64,000 nucleotides of DNA, from positions 124,001 through 188,000 of the forward strand of contig CAZXCU010000011.1 of the NCBI GenBank assembly GCA_964639245.1, read 5' to 3'. Positions within the stretch are counted from its first letter, which is position 1. The number at the start of each line of letters is the position of its first letter. The translations under genes and the position numbers were made by a program. Shown here in pieces: positions 17,211-25,244 of this stretch. Below the pieces are notes generated by a model. That model saw nothing but the letters and a program-made list of their open reading frames with translations, was not told the DNA's origin and ran no database searches. The stretch is from SB15 sp964639245. GTDB taxonomy: Bacteria; Chloroflexota; Anaerolineae; Aggregatilineales; J027.

Positions 17211-18221
17211 TTACGCGGCTAACTCCGATTCTTTGAGTTGTGATGCCCGATTCAAGTCGCTCCACTTTAAGCCCTGCCGTGCCAAAAATAAAAATCCTGC
17301 CAGGGTGACAGGCAGCCACAGGACAAGGTGCATGATGATGGCATACGCGCCAGCATCTTCTTTATCAATCCCGAAGGCGGTTAAGGTCACACCCACCGCC
17401 AGATGAAATGACCCTACATAACCCGGCGCAGATGGAATGATGGTGGTCAGGTTGGCAAAACCCATTGCCAGCATCAGTACCCAGAAGGACACCTCAAAAT
17501 TAAAGGCGTGCAATACAATCCAATAGGTGCTGGCTTCCACGCCCCAACTGGCTAAAGAAGCAAACCATGTCAAAAATAATAAGCGCGGTGTGCGGAGCGT
17601 TTCTAGCCCCTTCATAAAATGTTCTGCCAGCCCCAGCACTTTTTCTTGCAGGGCTGTTGAGGGAATAACAGTAGTAATGATGCGCGTATAGAGTTTTTGG
17701 GCTTGTTGCGGACGCAGGGCCAGCGCGAAAAAAACCGCTAATCCGCCAAAAAACAGGGGAGTCGTCACATAAATCACCGTTCGCAGGGCAGGTTCATCAA
17801 ATTTGACGAACAACAGCGCCGAAAAAATAAAAGTCAGCAGCACCAAACCATCAAAAATACGTTCGACCAGAATCGTTGCCAGACTGGGCGCATAATGAAT
17901 CTGCTCGTTGCGTTTTAAGATATATGCCCGCACCAATTCCCCGATTCTGGCGGGATAAATATTGTTGCCCATATATCCAATAATCACGATGGGAAAAAGG
18001 CGGTTGGGGTGAACATCTTTGAGAGGCCGCAGCAAGTATGACCAGCGCCATGTCAGGATATAGGCGGCGATAAAATAAACTGCCGCAGCCACCAGTAGCC
18101 AACCCGCTTGAATTGAGCGCATCGTTTCAAGCAGCAGGTCACGGTCAAGCTGTTGCAATCCAAGCCACACAAAAAATGCGCTGATACCCAAACCCAACGC
18201 AAAAGTTAGCCAGCGCCGCAC
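17211..18221 (-). CDS. Flippase-like membrane protein (LPG synthase TM / UPF0104 family)
   Basis: 336 residues with seven or eight membrane helices. The family signatures are visible: WRWSYLLRP, IGYMGNNIYPARIGELVRAY, ATILVERIFDGLVLL and SAPGYVGSFHLAVGVTL. Relatives include the membrane part of lysyl-phosphatidylglycerol synthase and archaeal AglD; many are thought to move lipid-linked substrates. There is no C-terminal aminoacyl-transferase domain, so it is not a full MprF. First gene of the six-gene minus-strand operon. Confidence 0.87.
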   Translation of the reverse strand: MRRWLTFALGLGISAFFVWLGLQQLDRDLLLETMRSIQAGWLLVAAAVYFIAAYILTWRWSYLLRPLKDVHPNRLFPIVIIGYMGNNIYPARIGELVRAYILKRNEQIHYAPSLATILVERIFDGLVLLTFIFSALLFVKFDEPALRTVIYVTTPLFFGGLAVFFALALRPQQAQKLYTRIITTVIPSTALQEKVLGLAEHFMKGLETLRTPRLLFLTWFASLASWGVEASTYWIVLHAFNFEVSFWVLMLAMGFANLTTIIPSAPGYVGSFHLAVGVTLTAFGIDKEDAGAYAIIMHLVLWLPVTLAGFLFLARQGLKWSDLNRASQLKESELAA

Positions 18222-18305
18222 GCCATCCTCATCAATAATATGTTTTTTCCAGAGGGCATTGTATCACAGTCTGTAGGGCAGTGGATGTGAATTTTTCACT
18301 CATCT

Positions 18306-19517
18306 TTATTTATCTGTTAGGACACGGCTTTTGGTATAGGTCAGAATCGACTCTAACTGTTCCCGCGAGGCAGGAAAACCGACACCCTGTGCCAGCGTTT
18401 CGCGCCCACCGCCACGATTTGTTCCCAATGTCTGCAAAGCGGCTTGAAAAAGCGGGCGCACATCGACCCCGGAATCGGTTGAAGCGCCAAAAACCATATG
18501 CGCTTTTTCGCCGGGTAGAGCCAGCAATACAACCGTATTTGGTTTCTGGATTAAATACCCCGCCAACCCCTGTAATTCCGTAGTTTCCCGATTTTCCATG
18601 AGTTCGGCAATGACGATTTTTGTATAGGATGTATTCTGGGCAGCTTTTTGCCATAGTGACTCGGCTTCCAATTCTAATAGCTGGCTTTTGAGCTGTTTAA
18701 GGTCTTTATGCAGGCTTTTATTTTCTTCCTGCAAACGCTGCATCGCGTCTGGCACTTCCCAATAGCCTACCGTTAAATCGGAGGCCAATTGCAGCAGCAC
18801 CTTATTTTTCAGCCGATAGTCCTCAAGGCTGCGCTGTCCGCACATAAATTCTAGGCGTGTGCCATTTTTCCGTTTTTCGACACGAATAATTTTGATTTGA
18901 CCGATTTCTCCCGCGTTTTGGACATGCGTTCCTGCACAGGCACACCGATCAAAATCTTTAATTTCGACCACCCGCACCGCGCCCGTGACTTTTTCAGACA
19001 GTTTTCTCAGCGATAAATCTGCCAGTTCTTCAGCCAAAGGAAACCAGCCCCGTACCGCCCGATTTTCCGCGATAACTTGGTTGCTCAGATTTTCTATCGC
19101 ATCAAGCTCGGCAAGGGGAATATCCGCCCTGTCGAGGTCAATGGTCAGAGAATTTTCAGTAAGGTGAAATCCGACGGTGTTGGCCTCCAAAACCAGTTCA
19201 AAAGCGCGGCTTAAAATATGCTGTCCGGTGTGCTGGCGCATAAAATCAAAACGACGCAACCAATCAATTTCGCCCCTGACCTGTTCACCAAGTGGCAGCG
19301 CTTCCACCACATGCAGCACCTTATTTTCTTGGGTGATGACATCCACCACACCCGTTTCATTGAGTTTCCCTACATCATTGGGCTGCCCCCCGCCTGTCGG
19401 ATAAAAATAGGTAGCATCTAAAATGACGGCTGGGCGACCTTCATAGGTGGTTTGTTCTACAATACGGGTATCAAAGGCGGTGATATAGGCATTTTCATAG
19501 TAAAGTCGGTGAGTCAT
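18306..19517 (-). CDS. Alanyl-tRNA editing protein, AlaX-L type with DHHA1
   Basis: 403 residues. It is the stand-alone counterpart of the AlaRS editing domain and removes Ser or Gly mischarged on tRNA-Ala. The zinc and catalytic ligands are H96 and H100 (MRQHTGQHIL) and C194 and H198 (CACAGTHV). The barrel-like N-domain includes YPTGGGQPNDVG. A coiled coil at about 265-300 (LQEENKSLHKDLKQL) leads to a C-terminal DHHA1 domain with GTNRGGGRETLAQG. The DHHA1 domain makes this the long AlaX form. A single gene, divergent from the PD40 gene. Confidence 0.92.
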   Translation of the reverse strand: MTHRLYYENAYITAFDTRIVEQTTYEGRPAVILDATYFYPTGGGQPNDVGKLNETGVVDVITQENKVLHVVEALPLGEQVRGEIDWLRRFDFMRQHTGQHILSRAFELVLEANTVGFHLTENSLTIDLDRADIPLAELDAIENLSNQVIAENRAVRGWFPLAEELADLSLRKLSEKVTGAVRVVEIKDFDRCACAGTHVQNAGEIGQIKIIRVEKRKNGTRLEFMCGQRSLEDYRLKNKVLLQLASDLTVGYWEVPDAMQRLQEENKSLHKDLKQLKSQLLELEAESLWQKAAQNTSYTKIVIAELMENRETTELQGLAGYLIQKPNTVVLLALPGEKAHMVFGASTDSGVDVRPLFQAALQTLGTNRGGGRETLAQGVGFPASREQLESILTYTKSRVLTDK

Positions 19518-19547
19518 CCGCTATCCGTTTCGCTATGGGGTATCGGC

Positions 19548-19553
19548 TATAAT
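19548..19553 (+). promoter_or_regulatory. Candidate -10 box upstream of the PD40 protein gene
   Basis: A perfect TATAAT lies 15 bases before the chosen ATG in the short gap between divergent genes. No good -35 is seen at 16-18 bases upstream, so the promoter may need an activator or the transcript may have a very short leader. Confidence 0.35.
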
Positions 19554-19568
19554 ATCACGACAAGGGTG

Positions 19569-20558
19569 ATGAAAAAAATGCGTTTCTTGATTCTCATTGC
19601 GGGTGGGGTACTGCTTGTCACATCGCTAGTCATGGGGATTGCTCGACGTGCCGACCCGCAGTCCCCGTATATCACATTTGTTCATGAAAATAATTTGTTC
19701 AAAGTACGGCCTGATGGCAGCCGACTACAAAGGCTCACTACCGGCTACTATGAGGAAGGCTCTCATGCGTGGTCGCCGGATGGCAAATGGATTGCCTTTG
19801 CCAGCTATCGGGATGGGGGATTGGAAATTTATAAAATGCGTCCGAATGGCAAAACCATCCAGCGTTTGACGGATGGGGAAGGCAGTCGCAGCACGCCCAA
19901 TTGGTCGCCAGATAGCCAAGATCTCATTTTTGACGGGCGGCATCTGCGAAACTGGCAGCTTTATCAATTGCCTGCCGATGCCAGCACCCCTCCCACACAA
20001 ATCACACAAGCCAGTGACGGCGCAACCTTTCCGGCGGTTTCCCCGGATGGCAAATGGATTGCCTTTATTACCAATCCGGGCAATGACGAACCCCTCCTTT
20101 ATCTCCGCTCATGGGATGGCAGTAGCTATCGTCAAGTCAATGCACCCACCAGCAGCGCCTATCTCCCTGCTTGGAGTCCTGACAGCCAAACCCTGCTGAT
20201 TTCGGTCAACATTCGTTCCGTTTACAGCACCCTGTACCAACTTAAAATCACCGATTCCGCCATTGAAGGTGTGCCTTTTCCTACTTCCTTACCCTCTGAC
20301 ACGAGTTTAATTTTTCCGAGTTGGTCGCCGGATGGTAACTGGATTGCATTTATCGGGATGCGAAGCGGCACTGCGTACCTCTATAAAATGCGGGTGGATG
20401 GCAGTGATTTACAGCGCGTGACCGACATAGACCGCAATATCTGGTTTCCACGCTGGTCGCCTATTATAGATTTACGCTGGCAAGTCGTCTATAATATTGC
20501 TATCGGCCTGAGCTTAGTTTTGAGCAGCCTCACATGGAGCAAATTTCGTGCAATATAG
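19569..20558 (+). CDS. TolB-like PD40 beta-propeller, membrane-anchored
   Basis: 329 residues from the ATG at 19569 (a second ATG at 19578 is possible). A signal anchor at about 5-25 is followed by a beta-propeller made of PD40 repeats: HAWSPDGKWIAFAS, PNWSPDSQDLIFDG, PAVSPDGKWIAFI, PAWSPDSQTLLIS, PSWSPDGNWIAFIG. The last residues contain another hydrophobic stretch (YNIAIGLSLVLSSL). The domain resembles the TolB propeller, but no Tol-Pal genes are present, so it is probably an extracytoplasmic binding module of unknown partner. Its end overlaps holB by 11 bases. Confidence 0.8.
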   Translation: MKKMRFLILIAGGVLLVTSLVMGIARRADPQSPYITFVHENNLFKVRPDGSRLQRLTTGYYEEGSHAWSPDGKWIAFASYRDGGLEIYKMRPNGKTIQRLTDGEGSRSTPNWSPDSQDLIFDGRHLRNWQLYQLPADASTPPTQITQASDGATFPAVSPDGKWIAFITNPGNDEPLLYLRSWDGSSYRQVNAPTSSAYLPAWSPDSQTLLISVNIRSVYSTLYQLKITDSAIEGVPFPTSLPSDTSLIFPSWSPDGNWIAFIGMRSGTAYLYKMRVDGSDLQRVTDIDRNIWFPRWSPIIDLRWQVVYNIAIGLSLVLSSLTWSKFRAI

Positions 20559-21549
20559 TGCAGTAAATTGGCCTGTTCTTGGGCATGATTGGGCGGTTGA
20601 CTTGATGACCACCGCTTTTAATAGCCAGCGTACCCGCCATGCGTATCTCATTACCGGGCCGTCCTCCATTGGTAAAACGGCAGTTGCCCGTGCGCTTGCC
20701 ATGTCGTTCAACTGTACAGCGGAATCAGGCCGTCCCTGTGGGGTTTGCCGTGCCTGCACTTTAATCACCAAAGGTAGTCATCCCGATATGATGACGATTG
20801 AGGCGGAACGGGTTGGCGGCACGCTCAAAATTGACCAAATCCGCGAGATGCAGCGGATTGTTTCCTTACGCCCTTATGAAGCCCAAAACCGGATTGTTAT
20901 TTTGCGCCGCTTCCATGAAGCCAATCTCGCCGCCCAGAATGCGTTGCTCAAAACGCTTGAAGAACCCCCAAACAATGTCAAATTGATTCTCACGGCGGAT
21001 GATGCCAGTTTGCTGCTGCCTACCATTCGTTCGCGCTGCCAACCCTTGCCTTTAAAACCCCTGCGAATCGAGGAAGTGCAGCACGCGCTAGAAAAACAGG
21101 CAAATGTCCCCCCTGACCAGGCGGCTTTGCTGGCTCACCTTTCCGGCGGACGCATCGGCTGGGCGATTCGTGCTATCCAAGATGAAGAAACCCTTACCCT
21201 TCGGAATGAATCAATCGAGTTGCTGGAAAATTTGCTGGAAAGCCCGCGCCGTGTCCGGTTTGAATATGCGGAAACACTGGCAAAGGACAAAGACAAATTG
21301 CATGAAATTTTGCAGTTATGGCAATCCTATTGGCGGGATACCTTTTTGATGGTCAACGGCAGTCCGTCATGGGTCAGCAATATAGATCGCCAAGCCTTCC
21401 TAGCGAATCTGGTCAAGTGGTTTTCGCCTGATATCTTTTTAAAGGCACTCACCGCCACCCGCCGCACCATGCACTATATCAACCGGAATGTGAATACCCG
21501 GTTAGCCATGGAAGTGCTGTTGCTGGATTATCCCATTGTAAAAAAATAA
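20548..21549 (+). CDS. holB: DNA polymerase III subunit delta' (clamp loader)
   Basis: 333 residues from a GTG at 20548. AAA+ fold: P-loop GPSSIGKTAVARAL, four zinc cysteines between C53-type positions (FNCTAES, PCGVCRAC), LKTLEEPPNN (the sensor and Walker B region) and SRC-containing TIRSRCQPLPL. Delta' is part of the clamp loader that puts the beta clamp on DNA. The P-loop here is more intact than in E. coli delta', so a tau/gamma-like ATPase is conceivable; the length and lack of a C-terminal extension favour delta'. Confidence 0.88.
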   Translation: MQYSAVNWPVLGHDWAVDLMTTAFNSQRTRHAYLITGPSSIGKTAVARALAMSFNCTAESGRPCGVCRACTLITKGSHPDMMTIEAERVGGTLKIDQIREMQRIVSLRPYEAQNRIVILRRFHEANLAAQNALLKTLEEPPNNVKLILTADDASLLLPTIRSRCQPLPLKPLRIEEVQHALEKQANVPPDQAALLAHLSGGRIGWAIRAIQDEETLTLRNESIELLENLLESPRRVRFEYAETLAKDKDKLHEILQLWQSYWRDTFLMVNGSPSWVSNIDRQAFLANLVKWFSPDIFLKALTATRRTMHYINRNVNTRLAMEVLLLDYPIVKK

Positions 21550-21641
21550 AACGCTGATTTCGACCTTAATCCGAACAAATTTTTACGCCAGCGAAGGCAA
21601 ATTTAGAGTAGGATTCACTCCAGCAGACAGGAGATTTTTCC

Positions 21642-22850
21642 TTGCGACGATTCTGGCTACTCATTTTGCTGCTCCTCGTGACGGCTTGCGAAAGCAGCGA
21701 CAAAAAAAATACGGTTTCCCCCGTACAAGGGAACGACAATGCACAGTTAGAAACTGCATGGCGACCCGCCAGCGAACGCATTACGGGTGAAAATGCCTTT
21801 CAATTACAGCTGGTCGGGGTACTCAATGGGCATCGTGGTACCGTTTTTGAAACCACCCTCAACGACAACAGCCAGCGCTATGTCACGCTTGGCGGAGATG
21901 AGCAAACGGTGGTCTGGAATCTGGCAAGTGGGCGTTCTGTTGCCAGTTTGCAAGATGCCGAATTACGTGCCATCCAATTTCTTTCGGATGATGAAACATA
22001 CCTAGCGTTGGATGGCAAAAACAATCTTTCCAAGCGCAGTGTGGTAGACATCGAATCTGTCCAGCAGATTCCTGCCCATGAACAGCGCTATTCTGCATGG
22101 GCAATTTCACCGGATGAAACACTGGTTGCAGTGGGTGGGATTGATGGTATTGTCAATCTTTATCGCCTTGCCACGCTTGAACCTGTCACCAATTTTATTG
22201 CCCATCACGGTGGCTTTGCGATTGATGCACTCTATTTTTCACCCAGTGGCAATATTCTCTATACCGTTGGGGCCGATGAAATCATTCGCAGTTGGAACAC
22301 CACCACATGGGACATCATCAGCGAACTTGAGGACAATGTGCTTTCCCTCTTTGGCACAGCCACCACCCCGGATGGCACAAAATTAGCCGTTGCCCGTGCC
22401 GAACGCATGAATATTTATGACACCAACACCGGTGAGTTATTAACCACGTTTGACATTCCCACCTTTAGTGCGATTTCCGTGATGAAATTTTCATCCGATG
22501 GGGCATGGCTGGCGATGGGAGGCAACATTGACAGTGTGGTCATTTTTGACATCAGCACCGGGGATATGGTGATTGCGCTGCCGGGACATAGCGATGATTT
22601 CGTCGATCTGGCTTTTTCCGAAGCCCATGACCTCATCGTCACCGGGTTGGGTGGGGGGAACGCCTTTTTATGGGATTTGCGCGGTCTGCTTGCGGGCAAT
22701 CCCGATTCACAGCAGGTACAGATTCCCAAAGCTGTTTTGCAGCAGGTCAAAGGCTTGCAACTGCATAAAGTGGATTGGACAACCGATGGCACAAAAATCA
22801 TGCTGATTGACCGTCGTGGGCCAATTTATGTTTTAGGAATCCCGGAATAA
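21642..22850 (+). CDS. WD40-repeat lipoprotein
   Basis: 402 residues from a TTG at 21642 with AGGAG nine bases upstream. The N-terminus RRFWLLILLLLVTAC is a lipoprotein signal with the lipobox ending at C16. The mature part is a WD40-like beta-propeller with repeats such as GHRGTVFETTL, DEQTVVWNLASGRSV, DGIVNLYRLATLEP, DEIIRSWNTTTWD and GNAFLWDLRGLL. It is probably a surface-anchored scaffold or sensor. A terminator hairpin follows. Confidence 0.85.
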   Translation: MRRFWLLILLLLVTACESSDKKNTVSPVQGNDNAQLETAWRPASERITGENAFQLQLVGVLNGHRGTVFETTLNDNSQRYVTLGGDEQTVVWNLASGRSVASLQDAELRAIQFLSDDETYLALDGKNNLSKRSVVDIESVQQIPAHEQRYSAWAISPDETLVAVGGIDGIVNLYRLATLEPVTNFIAHHGGFAIDALYFSPSGNILYTVGADEIIRSWNTTTWDIISELEDNVLSLFGTATTPDGTKLAVARAERMNIYDTNTGELLTTFDIPTFSAISVMKFSSDGAWLAMGGNIDSVVIFDISTGDMVIALPGHSDDFVDLAFSEAHDLIVTGLGGGNAFLWDLRGLLAGNPDSQQVQIPKAVLQQVKGLQLHKVDWTTDGTKIMLIDRRGPIYVLGIPE

Positions 22851-22853
22851 AAA

Positions 22854-22874
22854 ATGGGCGGTCATCCCGCCCAT
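22854..22874 (-). terminator. Terminator between convergent WD40 and trxB genes
   Basis: ATGGGCGG and CCGCCCAT form a perfect 8-bp stem with a 5-base loop. On the minus strand a TTTTTTATT tail follows, so it best serves trxB; the plus-strand tail is poor in T. Confidence 0.7.
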
Positions 22875-22879
22875 CTGCC

Positions 22880-23803
22880 TTATTCGCGTTCGGAAAGCCA
22901 GCGTTCGGCGCTGATCCCCGCCGCCGCCCCTTGACCAACCGAGGTTGCCACCTGTCGATAGATGGGATCCATAATTTCGCCTGCTGCAAAGACCCCCGGC
23001 ACATTGGTCATCATATGTTCATTGACCACAATATACCCGTCTTTCATGTCCAACTGCCCTGTAAAGACGGAATTATTCGGGTCGTGTCCGATGAAAATGA
23101 ACACGCCATCGGTGGGCATGGTAGTGACGGTTTCGGTTTTCAGATTGCGTAACTGTACCTGATTCACCGACCCGTTGCCGTCAATTTTTTCAACAGCGGT
23201 GTCCCAGATGAAACTCATTTTGGGATTGCTAAAGGCGCGGGCTTGTAACAGCGCTCCGGCACGCAGTTCCTCACGGCGGTGAATGACTTTGACCGAATTG
23301 GCGAAACGAGTCAGGAAAATGCCCTCTTCAATGGCGCTGTCTCCACCGCCAACCACGACAATATCTTTGCCACGGAAGAAAAAGCCGTCGCATGTGCCGC
23401 AGTAACTCACACCAGCCCCAATATAGTCTTCTTCGCCGGGGATACCCAAGCGCCGCGCCGATGCTCCAACGGTAATAATGAGCGCTTCGGCTTCATATTC
23501 TTGTCCACTGCTGTCTTTGACGTAAAAAGGCGAACCGTTTTTCAGGTTCATTTCGATGACTTCGCTGTACGTGAGGCGTGCGCCAAACCGCTCGGCCTGA
23601 TTTTTCATGTGGTCAACCAGTTCAGCACCCGAAACCCCGTTGACAAAACCGGGATAATTTTCAACATCATGCGTCAGGGCAACTTGCCCACCCAGCAAAT
23701 TTCCCACAAACACCAGCGGATTCAAATTGGCACGGGCGGTGTATAACGCGGCAGTTAATCCCGAAGGGCCTGACCCCAGAATGATGACTTTTTCTTTCTG
23801 CAT
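22880..23803 (-). CDS. trxB: Thioredoxin reductase
   Basis: 307 residues, low-molecular-weight type. FAD motif GSGPSGLTAALYTARANL (10-27), redox pair C135-G-T-C138 in SYCGTCDGFF, NADPH motif VVGGGDSAIEEG and the C-terminal FAD motif VPGVFAAGEI. It passes NADPH electrons to thioredoxin. No trxA is adjacent. A single gene ending at the shared terminator. Confidence 0.94.
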   Translation of the reverse strand: MQKEKVIILGSGPSGLTAALYTARANLNPLVFVGNLLGGQVALTHDVENYPGFVNGVSGAELVDHMKNQAERFGARLTYSEVIEMNLKNGSPFYVKDSSGQEYEAEALIITVGASARRLGIPGEEDYIGAGVSYCGTCDGFFFRGKDIVVVGGGDSAIEEGIFLTRFANSVKVIHRREELRAGALLQARAFSNPKMSFIWDTAVEKIDGNGSVNQVQLRNLKTETVTTMPTDGVFIFIGHDPNNSVFTGQLDMKDGYIVVNEHMMTNVPGVFAAGEIMDPIYRQVATSVGQGAAAGISAERWLSERE

Positions 23804-23893
23804 CTTGACCTACTTTTGATAATTACAAAACTTAGAAGCAAATGAGGGAACGCAACCTTACAAATTGCCCATCAGAAATTTATCAGAAGTTTT

Positions 23894-24142
23894 CTAATCG
23901 TCCTCTTGCATTTCCATTTCGCACTTGATCATGGCGACCAGCGCTTTAAATTCCTCATAACAATCCGGCGAATTGTTCAAATATTGCTGAATCGCGGGGA
24001 AACGGACTGCAATATCTTCACCACAGGCTGCAAGTTCGGCAATTTTAATCATCTGTAAATCCCATGTCATGCCATCCAGTTCTTCTTCACTGGTTTGACA
24101 GATACAGCGCATGAGTTTTTGAATATGTTGTTCTACGGTCAT
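23894..24142 (-). CDS. Small acidic protein linked to the ECF sigma gene, possible anti-sigma factor
   Basis: 82 residues from the ATG at 24142, preceded by GAGGGAAG; an in-frame ATG at 24220 would overlap the sigma gene. It contains four cysteines (MRCICQT, AACGED, PDCYEEF, IKCEMEM) and is otherwise helical and acidic. The YLNNSPDCYEEFKALVAMI part faintly recalls zinc anti-sigma modules where His/Cys sits before EE, but the classical HxxxCxxC is not present. The reading as a regulator rests on being the next gene after an ECF sigma factor. Confidence 0.6.
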   Translation of the reverse strand: MTVEQHIQKLMRCICQTSEEELDGMTWDLQMIKIAELAACGEDIAVRFPAIQQYLNNSPDCYEEFKALVAMIKCEMEMQEDD

Positions 24143-24209
24143 CGTGCTTCCCTCATCGTGGCCTTCTATTACTTGGATATTGCATGACACCCTATATCTT
24201 ACGTGATTT

Positions 24210-24869
24210 TTAACGGTCAAAGAGTCCCATCATGTAATCCACACTCAAGCCCTGTTCCTCAAGGTAGCTTTTGAGCTTTTTACGGGCATCGTGTAAAAGT
24301 TTATAAAGCGCGTTACGGTTGGTATCCATCTGTTCGGCAACGGTATCCATCGGAACTCCCCGCAGCGTAACTGCTTCTAAGGCCATCCGTTGTCGTTCGG
24401 TTAGCACCTCCGCAAATCCCTTGCTGATGATGCTGACCACATCTTCCTGCTCTGTTGCCCGTTCCGGTGAGAGAGGACGCGCATTATTACCCGAAGTCGA
24501 AAGCCGCACCATAATTTCACCTTCGGAGGTCAAATCATCCAGGCTAAAATCCTTATACCGCGCCCGCCGCAGTTCGCTCACCGCCACCCGCGAAGCAATT
24601 TTCATTGCCCAAGTGGTGAATTGGCTATCCCCGCGAAAAGTATTTAAATTATCCAGCACCCGCAGCACTGCATCTTGAGCAAAATCTTCCGACATTTGCA
24701 TCAGCACTTCGGGGGGTTGCCCGATTAAATCGCTGCGTTCGCGGCTCAGGTAATAATAAATCCCCCGTTGCAGGCGTTTTCGCAGCGCTTCAATGGCCTC
24801 CTCCTGTACTGATTTATCGGCAGTTGTGGCTAAATCCGCCAGCCATGTTTCATTTGAGCGCTGTGTCAT
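24210..24869 (-). CDS. Sigma-70 family RNA polymerase sigma factor, ECF type
   Basis: 219 residues. Region 2 is about 20-110: YYYLSRERSDLIGQ, FAQDAVLRVLDNLNTFRGDS, QFTTWAMKIASRVAVSELRR. Region 4 is about 145-205: LTERQRMALEAVTLRG, then a helix-turn-helix VAEQMDTNRNALYKLLHDAR. There is no region 1.2 or 3. It probably directs a stress or envelope regulon. A small Cys-containing gene follows. Confidence 0.9.
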   Translation of the reverse strand: MTQRSNETWLADLATTADKSVQEEAIEALRKRLQRGIYYYLSRERSDLIGQPPEVLMQMSEDFAQDAVLRVLDNLNTFRGDSQFTTWAMKIASRVAVSELRRARYKDFSLDDLTSEGEIMVRLSTSGNNARPLSPERATEQEDVVSIISKGFAEVLTERQRMALEAVTLRGVPMDTVAEQMDTNRNALYKLLHDARKKLKSYLEEQGLSVDYMMGLFDR

Positions 24870-24959
24870 CCCATTTCCTTACATCTCTTTGACTCCCGTT
24901 AGTCTACTGCAAAACGCGCACATCGGGCAGACGCATTGTACCCGTCGAACAAGCGACAA

Positions 24960-24988
24960 TTTACACTCCGCGTGTCGCATGTTAAAAT
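24960..24988 (+). promoter_or_regulatory. Candidate sigma-70 promoter of secG
   Basis: TTTACA (24960-24965) and TAAAAT (24983-24988) are separated by 17 bases, each matching 5 of 6 consensus bases, 27 bases before the secG ATG. AGGAA precedes that ATG. Confidence 0.5.
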
Positions 24989-25015
24989 TCCGCCCGCAAT
25001 ATTGAGGAAATCGTT

Positions 25016-25243
25016 ATGATTTTAGAAGATGCTCTCCAAATCATTCAAATCATTCTTTCTATCTCGCTGGTCGCAGTGATTATTTTGCAAGCACGCGGCA
25101 CCGGCTTAGGAAGTTTGTTTGGCAGCAGCGATGGGGGAATTACCAAAACCCGTCGTGGCCTGGAAAAAACCCTGTTTCAAATTACCGTTGGCCTGTCCAT
25201 TGCGTTCATTGCCAACGCGGTTATCCAACTGCTGATTCAATAA
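25016..25243 (+). CDS. secG: Preprotein translocase subunit SecG
   Basis: 75 residues with two membrane helices (about 7-25 and 52-73) joined by the conserved loop LQARGTGLGSLFGSSDGG and a basic KTRRGLEK. This is the normal SecG layout. SecG assists protein export with SecYE. It precedes an exported binding protein by one base. Confidence 0.92.
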   Translation: MILEDALQIIQIILSISLVAVIILQARGTGLGSLFGSSDGGITKTRRGLEKTLFQITVGLSIAFIANAVIQLLIQ

Positions 25244-25244
25244 T

